A stretch of 64,000 bases of DNA from Basidiobolus meristosporus CBS 931.73. Taxonomy: Eukaryota > Basidiobolomycota > Basidiobolomycetes > Basidiobolales > Basidiobolaceae. The notes beneath the pieces are model-generated. The model saw only the letters and a list, made by a program, of their open reading frames with translations, did no database searches and was not told the origin of the DNA. The DNA is taken from contig MCFE01000159.1 of NCBI GenBank assembly GCA_002104905.1, forward strand, positions 1 to 64,000, written 5' to 3'. Of the stretch, positions 11,041 to 23,078 are shown piece after piece (the first letter of the stretch is position 1; each line of letters opens with the position of its first letter). The translations under genes were made by a program, and so were the position numbers.

Positions 11041-13704
11041 CATAGTACCATGGAGAATGAACTTGAAGAAGACACAGAACTTGCCTTCCATATGATAAAA
11101 CAATACTTATCCCAGATGACCTCAAACTCAGGAAAGCTATTTTAATTGAATGGAGTAATCAATGGAGTATCTGTTATGATCATGATTGATGCAGGAGCAT
11201 TGCATGAGTACATGTCCGAGCAATTTGCTATGTAGGCTGGAATCAACTGGGAACCCACCAAATCAACTTTGGTCTCAACAGCAGATGGGAACTCTGACAT
11301 AATCAACCTCATCACTCAGCCAGTAAGGATGAAGATCAATGACTGCAAAGAAGACCTACTGGCCTATATATTTGGGAACTGCAAGTTTGACCTTATACTT
11401 GTAAAAACCTGGCTATTTTGTTGTAATCCTTCATTTAACTGGAGAACGCATGCTACTCAGATCCAGAAGGACAACAAGACCTGTGAGCTATCACCTGCCA
11501 GACTAGATCTCAACTTGGTCAATTCTAGTGTATGTGAAATAAGTGAACTTGGCAAGACACAGTTCTGTAGAGCACTTAGGAAAGGCACCCAAATGTTCCT
11601 TGTGGCTGTATTACAGGAGGATCCCCCCACTCCAGCACCCCAGAAGGTCCAGACTCTCTTAAAGGAATATTCAGATGTACTTCCAGATGAACTTGTAACC
11701 TACCACCAGTCCAAGATGTGGATCATGCCATTGACACAGGAGATAGGCCCCAAGTGAGTAAGACACCTTATAGAATGAGTCCATAAGAGTTGGAAGAAAT
11801 GAAGAGACAAATAGTTCAGTTATTGGAGCAAGGATATTAGACCCAGCAAGTCCCCTTGGGAGGCAACAGTATGATTTGTGAAAAAGAAGGATGGAACACT
11901 TAATAAATGCATTGACTACATATCCCTCAGCTTGGTTACCATCAAGAATAAGTACCCTATACCTTGGATTGATGAGCTTGTGGACCAACTCAATGGTGCC
12001 ACCATATTCAGCAAGACTGACCTTATGTCAGGATACTACCAGATCAGGGTGAAACCAGAGGACACCCCTAAGACAGCATTCAGGATCAGATATGGACAGT
12101 ACAAGTACGTAGTTATGAGTTTTGGCCTTGCCAATGCCCCTGCAACATTCATGACCCTGATGCAGACTGTCTTCTGGCAGTACTTAGACAAGTTTGTGAT
12201 AATCTACATAGATGATATATTGATACACAGCAAGACAGAAGAAGATCACTTAGTGCACATTGAAAAGGACCTGAAGAAGCCAAGAGAGAACAAGCTATAT
12301 GGCAAGCTAGCCATGTTTGAGTTCTTCAAGTAACATGCTGAATATCTGGGACACATAGTGACTAGCACAGGAGTGACCTTAGACCCCAGGAAGGTTGAAG
12401 TTATCAAAAATCTGAAGGAGCCCCACAGAATATCAGAACACAGCTCATTCCATGGAATGGTTTCCTGTTATTGGAGATTTGTCAAGTCCTTTGCAACTAT
12501 TGAAGCCCCTTTAACTGATATCCTTAAGAAAGACAATACCTATAAGTGGCACATGGCCTTTGAGACTGCCTTTCAGATGCTAAAGAATGAACTTGCTAAG
12601 CTGCCAAGCTTAAGAATACCTGACTTCAGAAAAGAGTTTACTCTGTGCATAGATGCTTCAGATTATGCAATTAGCAAAGTGCTGAGCAAAGAACAATAGG
12701 AAAAGGACTACCAAGTTGCCTTTGAGAATATGAGGGAAAGGACTAGCCAGTTGCTTTTAAGTCCAAAAAACAATGCTATGCAGTGCATGAGAAGGAGATG
12801 CTTGCTATGATAAACTGCTTGGAGATATGGAGATGCTATATTGGAAGAGTCAAATGCACTGTGAAGACTGATCATGTGTGAATTTAGTACATAAGCTACA
12901 CAATGGATGTGGACATCTTGGAATTGAAGGAACCTATAGTCTTGTGAAAGCCAGAGCATGGTGGCCCAGAATGAAAGAAGATATGGAAAAGCTAGTGAAA
13001 ACATGCCTAAATTGCCAAATCAACCAAGGCCAACCACAGAGAATTGCTGAATTCTTTCCCTTGAAGCCTGTAAGGCCATTTGAAAGATGGGGAATTGACT
13101 TTATTGGAAGACTGCCATTAACTGTTGGAGCTGTTGGATCCTAGTAGCAATTGACCATGCCACTAAATGGCCAATGGATTAAGCACTACCTGTAGCCAGT
13201 GAACAAGAAGTTGCAAGTTTCATCTACCATGAGATCATTATGAAGTTTGGATGCCCTGTAGAGATTTTATCCAACTGAGGAGCAAACTTTATGGCAAAGA
13301 GATTGAAAGCCTAACTGGAAATGCAGTACATTAGACACTTGAAAACCTTTGCATTTTTCCCTAGAAATACTGGAGTCACTGGGTGGTTTAATGGATATTT
13401 TGAAAAATGCTGGCCAAGTATGCAAATAGAGCTGTCAGAAGAAGGGATGAGTATATAGACCAAGTACTTTTTGCATGCAGAGTTAGAGTACACAACACCA
13501 CCCAACAACTGCCATTTTACTTGGTGTATGGATGTGAACCAAGGATTCCAGGAGATCTCACACAACAATAGCTTACAGATGCCTTAGAAGATGAACTCAG
13601 TTGGCCAAATAGACACCAGCAGCTGGAACAAAGACATCAAGAGGTACAGGCCAAAGTATCTCAAAGTGCAGAAAAGATGAAGCAGAGATTTGAAAAGACT
13701 ATAT
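11041..13704 (+). pseudogene. Gypsy copy A pol (protease, RT, partial RNase H, integrase)
   Basis: The protease region (about 11180-11240) has IDAGA in place of IDSGA and a stop shortly after. RT is readable at 11878-12333 with FSKTDLMSGYYQIRVKPED and an intact YIDDILIHS (about 12207-12235). RNase H is cut short after CIDASDYAI. Integrase resumes at 12878 with HNGCGHLG, a complete CLNC, and RWGIDFIGRLP. The distal integrase (13140-13560) carries several stops. It complements copy B: A keeps YIDD and CLNC, while B keeps a longer frame. Confidence 0.88.
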
Positions 13705-13725
13705 CTGTTGCAATTTAAGAAGTGA

Positions 13726-15045
13726 TTTGGATATAAGGAACTTATCAAGAAATAGTGATAATTGTTGAGCTATTGTTTATTAATAAAAAAAGCTCAGCAT
13801 GTATACCTTTGTAGAAGTAATATAGGTGTAACACTAAGTAAGGAGGGTTTCTCAATATTCAGGAGCATTCTGTAACAGTTTCAGGGATAGTACATAATGT
13901 TTGGTAAAAGTGCAAATTTGTTCTTGGCTATAAGGGAATAATCATAGTATTGTAGATCTGGAGAAAGTGCAAAGTTGGGGCTTTAGGCTATTCCTACAGT
14001 GACCAAGACTAGTCCAGAATTGCTAAATTAACTTTTAGCTGCTGAATAATAACAAAGAGTCCAACATTTCAACAGAATTCTCCTGTAATACTGCTATGAA
14101 GAGCATTCAGGTACCTTCTCCATAGTGCTCTAAAGAACTGTGACTAGCTGAGTTCATTTGTGTCCAAAAGACTGGAATTAGTCAAGTTAGCATCCAGTCA
14201 AGCAGGTAGGTGCTTATAAGTCTGGTTGTCCAAGTAGCATGAGTTCTCAAAGTGATTGATGGATTGCAGATGAATAGTCATGCTTTTTCAGGTACCAGGT
14301 GAAATTTGCAGTTTACAAACATATGTTACAAGTCTTGGTATAAGATTTGTAGAGGAATAGGGAGTTTAGATAGTATTGTATCCACTAAGACTTGTACTGA
14401 TTTTTATTGAGGTTCCAGCAGCTCCTTTTATACACTTTTGCCAGAAAATTGCTGACTAACTCTATTATTCAATGTATGTTGTGGCTGATGACACATTTGA
14501 TTGCATCATTATCACCTAATTAGATCTTGCCTAATATATCTATTTCTGTTTGATAAATATCTGCTGATTCATCAGCAAACTAATACAACTGAATTGATAG
14601 ACAACACTAATATACTGATAGGCTAAGCATAAAACTAATCAAATTGAATAAAAAGTGATCTAACTTAATCATTCAGGTGGTGGATAATAACGCAATCAAT
14701 GTCCCTGATATAGAAAGCAATAGACTTGTTCCATTGTATTGTGCCAGGGTGTGCAGTATAATCTACGGTTGTTGAATATAATTGGGCATGATATTGAAGC
14801 TACTGGTGCAGTGGGGTCACAGTGACACCCACTGACAGATGTGTTCTTTTGCTTACTTTCTACTTCCCTATTTCTCTACTACACTTATTCAAGTTTTATC
14901 CCATTTGGCTTACTTGACCAGTACTATCCCATAAGCTGGCTGACAATCACACCTGCTTACCTTATTGCATAAGTTATCCCTCAATATATGTAAGATTACT
15001 AGCTGTAAGTGCTTCTGATAGGCAAGTAAATCTCAAAGGATGCTG
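13726..15045. repeat. Inverted partner of the 5906-7435 repeat, with a solo LTR inserted
   Basis: The part 13730-14075 is the reverse complement of about 7080-7430, and 14805-15030 that of about 5940-6220. Between them lies the minus-strand gypsy solo LTR 14324-14692. The terminus-like caatagacttgttccattg at 14719 resembles the ends of the foldback elements at 159 and 25118. Confidence 0.6.
14324..14692 (-). repeat. Gypsy solo LTR, minus strand, diverged
   Basis: Read on the minus strand it matches the gypsy LTRs 9769-10137 and 18148-18515 along their length, from ttattatccacc to agacttgtaaca. No flanking target duplication is recognisable, and it is more diverged than the LTRs of copy B. 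Confidence 0.85.
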
Positions 15046-18000
15046 AAACCAGCACACACTTTTATTAAATGCCAACCAAGTTGGGGATTTTAGCTCAATA
15101 GTTCTCACTTGAAGAGCTTGTGGCTTTATTCCCCATCACATTAAATTAGAGAAAGAACCCAAGTATTCTTAGCCAGCTTTTGCCAGAGGTTATTGTACCT
15201 AGTGAACACCCCATACACAATACACTTGAGAAGTGTTGGATGTATCTCTCCCTTGGACTTAAACACCACCACACCAATAGGCAGGACTACTCTTGGACAA
15301 TTTTGCACTACATTGAACCATCAGGCACACTATGGCTCAATCAGACATGATGAGATAGGCATGGATGATTGCGCTAACCTGTAATGTATGCATCACAAGC
15401 ACAATTTGATACCTCAATTGTGGTTGGTAAAATTTTGTATTTGGATATGTTTCTTTAATATAATTAGCAATAAATCTGTATCAGACTATTAACTACACTG
15501 ATATTTACCATGTTGGTTACCATCATTCTAACTGGATAGTGAGTCTATGGTTGACTGGTCTAAAAGTATCATGAAGCTGTGTGCCCCTAATTGGCTCATT
15601 GAGTGATACATAAGCTAACTGACTTGGTATCAAATATTTTATTCTGCCCATTGAGCAAGCAAGCTCCTGATCTTAGTGATTGGATGAGGTGTCATAGCTA
15701 TCACACAAAGGATTGTGTAGGTGTGAATCAAATCAAATAGCACAGGTGGTGTTGCAGATGATATATATATGTAGGGTGTTTAATTTTATAGGCCCTATCT
15801 CACATGTGAGACAACCTTGATAATACTTAAATCAGAAGTCTGGTGCTCAATGATTTGTAATAGCTCAACTCAGATTGCCAAAAAAATGTGCTCTTTGGAT
15901 AATGCTAAATGATAGCAATTCAGTACAACTGCATTTTCTTATCAGTTTTTTCTTACAGGCATTACCGCTTAAGCATTTGGTAGTGATCCACTTTGCACAC
16001 CTACACTACCTCCTTATTGACAATGATCTTTGCAACTTGTGTTTGTGTAGCCAGTTTTCTGCTTCCTATTTGATCCATATAATGCTGCAGCTTGGTCATG
16101 CTGAATTGCTTCAAATGAAGTAATGGAAGCAGCTCAATGTGGCATGTGCTGATGCATTCTTTTACTTGCCAAAGCCTCTTGTGGTGCAGGCACTTCATGT
16201 TGGACATTGTCAGTCAGTTAACCAGAAGTAACTTGTGGATTGTTAGGTATAATTGCACATGCAAGCACAACATGTTGCATTGTCATGGCTCTTGGCAGAG
16301 TTTGATGTGTTGTCACATGTTGCTGCAACTTAGCCTGCTCCATTGGACTTATGTCTAAATGAGCAGATTGGCAAGCTTAGGTAATTTTGCTCTGAAGCAT
16401 ATGTGTTGATCTGATGCACATTAACTCAATGCGAGGCACTCTGGTGTAGGGTGCTGTCATAAAATGGACTGACATGTGCTGGCATGCTGGTATTACAAGG
16501 GATGGAAAGGAATTCAGCAAGGCAAGCTGGTGCAATCTTGATGTAGTTGCTTGCAGTCGGTATTCTTCCTCTTGAAGCTCAAATTCTAACTTCTCAAGGT
16601 ATTCACCTACCTTTTGATTGATATTTTGGAACTGCTGCCTGATGATGATGATGTGTCCTATGTATATTGCTCTCAGAAGCCACTTTACTCTACTAATTTA
16701 TCATGCAGTACATCAATCATTAGAAGCAGAAACACAATCCAAATCTCATTGGTTCCCTAGTCTGAGGTCAAAATGGACACATCTGGCCACTACTGTGCAT
16801 ATTGCATATAGATTGCTCCTACACAGCTTCCTTATTGAATTCCCTCACTCTCAGCGCATACTTAATTTCAATGCTTGTCTTGTTATATATTCTTCTTACA
16901 TATGTCTGCTGGCATCTTCATGTACAGCTCATGCCACAGCTTTCTACTCATATTCATCCATCTCTGTTGACTCTCTGAGGTTTCTAGTTCTGATAGATTA
17001 ATAGTAGTGCCAAAATATCTGAATGAAGGCTCCTCACAGACACTTGGGCTGTTCTAAATCATTAGGCAAGAACTCAGACAGGATCTGACATTAGTTTTTA
17101 GATCCAGACCATGCTTGTGAGCTGAGGGATTAGTCTTGTCTGGGTTGCACTGAAGATGAGGCAAGACTTGGTATGGAGACCATAGTGACGGATTTGCCTA
17201 CTGACACAGTAGTATATTGGCATCAGCTGGAGCTTATACAAAGCATATGTGATAATTAATGTGATTATTGAGTTTTCTATATGCTGTAGATGATGGATCT
17301 TGGATTGCATTGATATGGATCAGACCACATCAATTGCATATTTCTATATCATTATAGATTTTGAGTAAATCTGCAATAAAATCACCAAGTCATTGTTTGA
17401 GGATGATTTTTGCAACATAATGAGGGGATACATGGCAATTGATGGAGATTTCATCACAATGCAGGGGAAATCAGATAAACTAAGCAGATTATGCCAGATT
17501 CAAAGCACATCAGTTTTAATTTGACTTACTCATCTGAATAACTGTTTCTCAGTAATCCCATGACTACAACTAGATTGTCTCTTGACACATTAGAGGAGAT
17601 ATATACAAAGTACTGTGGACCATCTGCCCCAATCTACTCAAGAACATCCCTTGTTAAGCGTTGCTGATAATACAAGAACTATTGCCCTATAAGGTTTCAT
17701 TACACAATTCATGCCAGGAAGAGTTCTAGATGCAATCATTCCCAGCTGACAGCAATGGAGAAGCACCTTGCAGAGGGTATGAATTACTTGCAGCATGCTG
17801 GGAATACAAAAGTCAGAAGCTCCAATAGGCTTCTGTATCACAGAGTGTTCAGCTACCAGTTCCATATCAGAAGCATTTTGGATACCTTCCGGTCATGATT
17901 AATAGAACTTCTGGAGGGCAGAGGCACTTTTATTCTGGTAAATGCAAGGCACACTGGGTGAAGTTTCAGGCACTCTCTGACATGAGGGTAATATCATTTG

Positions 18001-18147
18001 ATATAGTGGGCCATTTGCTGGAAGTAAGCATGACAAAGCACTCTGGGTAGTGAATCATCAAGAATTCAGTGAAGTGGAGAAGTGTATGGCATACTTAGGT
18101 TACATAGGAAGGGATGGCCATAGATTAGGATATATCACAGCTTAGAG
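15046..18147. other. About 3.1 kb without recognisable genes
   Basis: AT-rich, CpG-poor sequence. Open frames here (for example 16618-17001) show no family motif, no homologue elsewhere in the window and no convincing start context. A tRNA-like stretch at 15083-15133 was considered and rejected. Probably old, unrecognisable repeat DNA. Confidence 0.5.
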
Positions 18148-18515
18148 TGTTGTGATCTGCCGCTTGAATGTTTAAGCTAGATCAGTCTTTAGTCATATCA
18201 ATTAGTGTATATTTAGGTTATCAGTATAACAGTATTATCTACCAAATCAGTAGCATCAGTCAGCAAATGAATCAGCAGATCATTATCAGACACAAATAGA
18301 TATACCAGGTAGGATCTTATCCGGTAATGATGATGCAATCAAATGAGTCATCAGCCACAACCTACATTAGGAAGTACAATTAGTTAGCAATTGATCTGGC
18401 AAAATGTCTATAAGGAGCTGCTGGAACCTCAATAAAGATCAGTTCAAGTTTTAGTGAATACAATACTAGCTAAACTCCCTATTCCTCCACAACTCTTGTA
18501 CCAAGACTTGTAACA
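18148..18515 (+). repeat. Gypsy copy B 5' LTR
   Basis: The 368-bp LTR begins tgttgtgatctgcc and ends gacttgtaaca. The following ttgttagcagc is a one-base variant of the primer-binding site seen in copy A. Confidence 0.92.
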
Positions 18516-18573
18516 TTGTTAGCAGCAATAACCAGAGACCTCCCTCCCGAAGAAAGACAAAGCCTCCCTCAAG

Positions 18574-19446
18574 ATGTCCAAAAATCAAGAACAGAAGAAA
18601 GCTCTGCAGCAAGTCCTGGCCCAGCATAACAGTTACTCAAGATCCTTAGCCAGCAACAACAAGGAATGACTACTATGGCCCAAAGCCAGCCAAACCCTGT
18701 CAAGAGCAAGTTTAGTGCAAAAGTCAACCAGTACCATGGCAGAGTCAATGAAAACCTGGGAACTTGGCTCTTCCAGATTGAAGAAGCTTACAAGGCTATG
18801 GGAATTGCGCCAGAAAGCAAGTTACATTATGCAGCCTCTTACCTGGCAGATGCAGCTTTACAGTGGTACCCCAACAAGATCAGGTCATCCACCACAATAG
18901 GATGCTCTACAATCTCTACCTGGGATGAGTTTGTGTTGGAAATTCAGGATGCCTTTGAACCCCCACACCAACAGACACTACTAAGAAGAAAGCAGAAGAT
19001 ACTCAGACAGAAAGGAATGGTCCAGGAGTACACCTATGAATATAGGTGTCTACTTGGACAAATTGAAAGAATGGACCCTCTGGATCAAGTTGAGTACTTT
19101 ATTGATGGGTTAAAAGAACTTGTAAGGAAGTGACTTATCAGAGACCTCAGACTATTGAAAAGCCATCAAGATTGCCAATGACTATGACTTAGCTATGTTT
19201 GAAGTTGGGAAGCCCACAATGACTAATCAGAGAAGCCACAATCACTATGAAAGAAGACAGTCAGAAGCAGTGCCTATGTAAATAGATGCTATAGAGAAGA
19301 ATCCTACCTCAGAAGAATGTAAGAAGAAAGAACTTTGCTTTAATTGTCACCAGCAGGGACATATTGCAAAGTACTGCCCTCAGAGAAGAAATGGACACCT
19401 GCCATCATGAACCTTCAACTCTATTGATGCCCAGGAGCAAAGTAAC
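18574..19446 (+). pseudogene. Gypsy copy B gag, frameshifted
   Basis: The original start is probably the ATG at 18574, but an in-frame stop arises near 18630 where copy A has extra bases; the ATG at 18666 opens a 155-codon frame. That frame holds WLFQIEEAY, SKLHYAASYLADAALQWYP and FEPPHQQTLLRRKQK. It ends at 19133. A one-base loss near 19160 relative to copy A shifts the frame. The knuckle CFNCHQQGHIAKYC (about 19338-19380) lies in frame 1, with stops on either side. Confidence 0.87.
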
Positions 19447-22400
19447 ATGAAGGATGAATTTGAAGAAGACGCAGGACTCACCTTCCATATGACAGAAGAA
19501 TACCTTTCCCTGATGACCGCAAGCTCAGGAAAGCTATTATACATGAATGGAGTAATCAATGGAGTATCTGCCAAAATCATGATTGACTCAGGAGCATTGC
19601 ACATGTACATGTCAGAGCAATTTGCTTTGAAAGCTGGAATCAACTTGGAACCAACCAAATCAACTTTGGTCTCAACAGCTGATGGGAACTCTCACATAAT
19701 CAACCCTATTGCTCAGCCAGTAAGGATGAAGATCAATGACTATGAAGAAGATCTACAGGCCCATATATTTGGGAGCTGTAAGTTTGACCTTGTACTTGGG
19801 AAAACCTGGCTATTTTGTTGTAATCCATCAATCAAATGGAGAACCCATGCAACACAGATACAGAAGGACAACAAGACCTACAAGCTATTACCAGCCAGAC
19901 TGGATCTTAACTTGGTCAATTCCAGTGTGTGTGAAACAAGTGAACTTAGCAAGACACAGTTCTCTAGAGTACTAAGAAAAGGCACCCAGATGTTCCTCAT
20001 GGCAGTATTACAGGAGGATTCCTGTACACCAATACCCCAAAAGGTCCAGACTCTTTTCAAGGAATATTCAGACTTATTTCCAGATGAAATTGTAAGCCTA
20101 CCACCAGTCAAAGACATAGATCATGCCATTGACACAGGAGATAGCCCCCCAGTGAGTAAGACACCTTACAAAATGAGTTCATTGGAGTTGGAAGAGATGA
20201 AGAGACAAATAGATCAGTTATTGGAGCACAAATATATCAGGCCCAGCAAGTCACCTTGGGAAGCACCAGTTCTTTTTGTGAAGAAGAAGGATGGAACTCT
20301 TAGGACATGTATTGACTACAGAGCCCTCAACTCAGTTACTGTGAAGAAGAAGTACCCCATATCTTGGATTGATGAGCTTTTGGACCAACTCAATGGAGCA
20401 ACTTTATTCAGCAAGATTGACCTCATGTCAGGATACAACCAGATCAGGGTGAAGCCAGAAGATATCCTTAAGACAGCGTTCAGGACCAGATATGGACATC
20501 AAAAGTACTTAGTCAGGAGTTTTGGCCTCACCAATACCCCTGCAACATTCATGACACTGATGCAGACTGTCTTCCAGGAGTACTTAGACAGGTTTGTGAT
20601 AATCTACCTGGATGACAGATGGATATACAGCAAAACAGAAAAGGGTCATGTGGTGCACACTGAAAAGGTCTTGAAGAAGCTAAGAGAGAACAAGCTATAT
20701 GGCAAGCTAGCCAAGTGTGAATTCTTCAAGGAACACGTTGAATACCAGGGACACATAGTGACTAGCACAGGAGTAATCTTAAACCCTAAGAAGGTTGAAG
20801 TTATAAAGAACCTGAAGCAGCCCCACAGCATATCAGAACTCAGATCATTCCTTGGAATGGTTTCCTATTATTGGAGATTTGTCAAGTCCTTTGCAAGTAT
20901 TGTAGCCCACTTGAATGATATCCTCAAGAAAGACAACGCCTATAAGTGGGACATAGCTTGTGAGACTGCCTTTCAGATGCTCAAGAATGAACTTGCCAAA
21001 CTACCAAGCTTAAGAATACCTGACTTCAGAAAAGAGTTTAATCTGTGCATGGATGCTTCAGATTATGCAATTGGTGGAGAGTTGAGTGAAGTACACAAGG
21101 GAAAGAACTACCCTGTTGCCTTTGAATCCAAGAAACTGAACTCAGCAGAACAAATCTATCCAGTGCATGAGAAGGATATGCTTGCTATTATACACTGTTT
21201 GAAGACATGGAGATGCTATATTGAAGGAGTCAAATGCACTGTGAAGACTGATCATGCCTCCCTCAAGTATACATTTACTCAGAAGGTACTCTCCAGAAGA
21301 ATGAAAAGATGGAGTGAATACATTCAGCAATTTGACTTAGAGATTGTCTACTGCCCTGGAAAAATCAACACGGTTGCTGCTGCCTTATCAAGATTAGAAC
21401 AAGTTGCACAACTCCACTTGGTGCATGAATCAGATTGGCCTAGCCTATTACCAAAGTAATTTGAGGACCAAGCCATTCCTAATCAGGTGGATGAAGATAT
21501 CAAGAAGATAATCCAGGATGAAGCCAGAAAATTAATAGTACAGGATGAAACACTCCTCCAGATTGTTGATGGAAGCCCTGTTGCCTATAACCCTTATGTT
21601 TCTTGCCTGGATTTAATACATACGCTACACAATGGATAAGGACATCTTGGAATTGAAGGAACATATAGCCTTGTGAAAGCCAGAGCATGGTGGCCCAGAC
21701 TGAAACAAGACATTGAGAAGCCAGTAAAGAAATTCTCAAATTGCCAAATCAACCAAGGCCAACCACAGAGAATTGGTGAACTCTTTCCCTTGGAGCCTGT
21801 AAGATCCTTTGAAAGATGGGGAATTGACATTACTGGAAGACTGCCAACTACCAGGAAATGCAACCATTGGATCATAGTAGCAATTGATCATGCCACCAAA
21901 TTTCCAGTTGCTAAAGCTGTATCTATAGCCAGTGAACAAGAAGTTGCAAGTTTCATTTACCATGAGATCCTGATGAAGTTTGGATGCCCTGTGGAGATCT
22001 TATATGATAGAGGAGCAAGCTTTATGGCAAAGACATTGCAAGCTTACCTGGAAAAGCAGCAGATCAAACACTTGAAAACCTTCGCATATCACCCCAGAAC
22101 TAATGGAGTCACTGAACGGTTTAATGGATTATTTGAAAAAATGCTGACCAAGTATGCAAATGGAGTTGTCAGTAGATGGGATGAGTATAAAGACCAAGCA
22201 CTCATTGCATGCAGAGTCAGAGTACACAATACCACCCAGCAATTGCCATTTGACTTAGTGTATGGATGTGAACCTAGGATTCCAGGATATCTCACATAAC
22301 CAAAGCTCACAGACACCTTAGAAGATTAACTCAGTCAGCCAAATAGACATCAGCAACTGGAACAAAGATGTCAAGAGGCACAGACCAAAGTATCTCAAAG

Positions 22401-22701
22401 TGCAGAAAAGATGAAGCAGAGATTTGATAAGACTATAGCACCAGAAGCATTGACAGTTGGGAACTTTGTATTGCTAAGAATCAATACTCAGAAGAAGTTT
22501 GAGCCACAATGGACAGGACCATTCAAGATCATCAGGGAATGTCCATTTGTAACTTACCAACTAGTGGACAAACAAGGCAATATCCGGAAAGACTTAATGC
22601 ATAGGGACAGACTCAAGCTTGCAAGACTTGCTGTTAATACTGAAACATCAAGATATTGGTATCACAAGAAAAGGGATTCAGAAGAACCCTCTCAATCTTA
22701 G
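19447..22701 (+). pseudogene. Gypsy copy B pol, one long frame with nonsense codons
   Basis: The frame 19447-21459 (670 codons) contains protease IDSGALHMYM; RT with FVKKKDGTLRTCIDYRALN, FSKIDLMSGYNQIRV and YLDDRWIYS (usually YLDDILIYS); and RNase H with CMDASDYAI, KTDHASLKY and VAAALSRL (usually VADALSRL, so a conserved Asp is lost). A stop at 21457 and another within HNG*GHLG (about 21637) precede the integrase. There the first Cys of the zinc pair is Phe (FSNC), while RWGIDITG, YDRGASFM and TNGVTERFNG keep the D, D and E positions. After stops at 22297 and 22327, a C-terminal SH3-like segment (PQWTGPFKI) ends at 22701. Confidence 0.9.
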
Positions 22702-22711
22702 TAGGGGAGAA

Positions 22712-23078
22712 TGCTATGATCTGCTGCTTGAATGTTTAAGTTAGATCAGTTTTTAGTCAAATCAATTAGTATATTTTAGGTTATCAGTATATTAGTATTA
22801 TCTATCAAATCAGTAGCATTAGTCAGCAAATGAATCAGCAGATCCTTATCAGACAGAAATAGATATACTAGGTAGGATCTTATTGAGTGATGATGATGCA
22901 ATCAAATGAGTCATCAGCCACAGCCTACATAAGAAAATACAATTAGTCAGCAATTGATCTGGCAAAATGTATATAAAGAGCTGCTGGTACCTCAATCAAG
23001 ATCAGTTCAAGTTTTAGTGAATACAATACTAGCTAAATTCCCTATTCCTCTACAACTCTTATAGTAACACTTGTAACA
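22712..23078 (+). repeat. Gypsy copy B 3' LTR
   Basis: The 367-bp LTR begins tgctatgatctgct and ends cacttgtaaca, colinear with 18148-18515. The last ~20 bp differ from the 5' LTR. Confidence 0.92.

Larger units (their letters stand above)
9769..13704 (+). mobile_element. Ty3/gypsy retrotransposon copy A, 3'-truncated
   Basis: It starts with an LTR (9769-10137) and carries gag and pol homologous over their length to copy B (18148-23078). Homology to copy B ends after gactata at about 13704, so the last part of pol and the 3' LTR are lost. Relative to copy B, about 350 bp between RNase H and integrase are deleted (near 12880), and a short segment of RNase H is tandemly duplicated (12700-12770). 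Confidence 0.9.
18148..23078 (+). mobile_element. Ty3/gypsy retrotransposon copy B, both LTRs present
   Basis: LTRs 18148-18515 and 22712-23078 enclose gag and a nearly continuous pol in frame 1. A polypurine tract taggggagaa (22702-22711) abuts the 3' LTR. The flanks (tagag before, atagg after) do not form a clean target duplication. A handful of point lesions, rather than wholesale decay, make it the youngest-looking large element in the window, but it is not functional as it stands. Confidence 0.92.

Noticed and set aside
15083-15133. tRNA-like stretch with an A-box-like tagctcaatag and a weak B-box
   Set aside because: The spacing is too short for a tRNA, no cloverleaf closes, and the B-box has several mismatches. 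A tRNA-derived SINE head is possible but unsupported.
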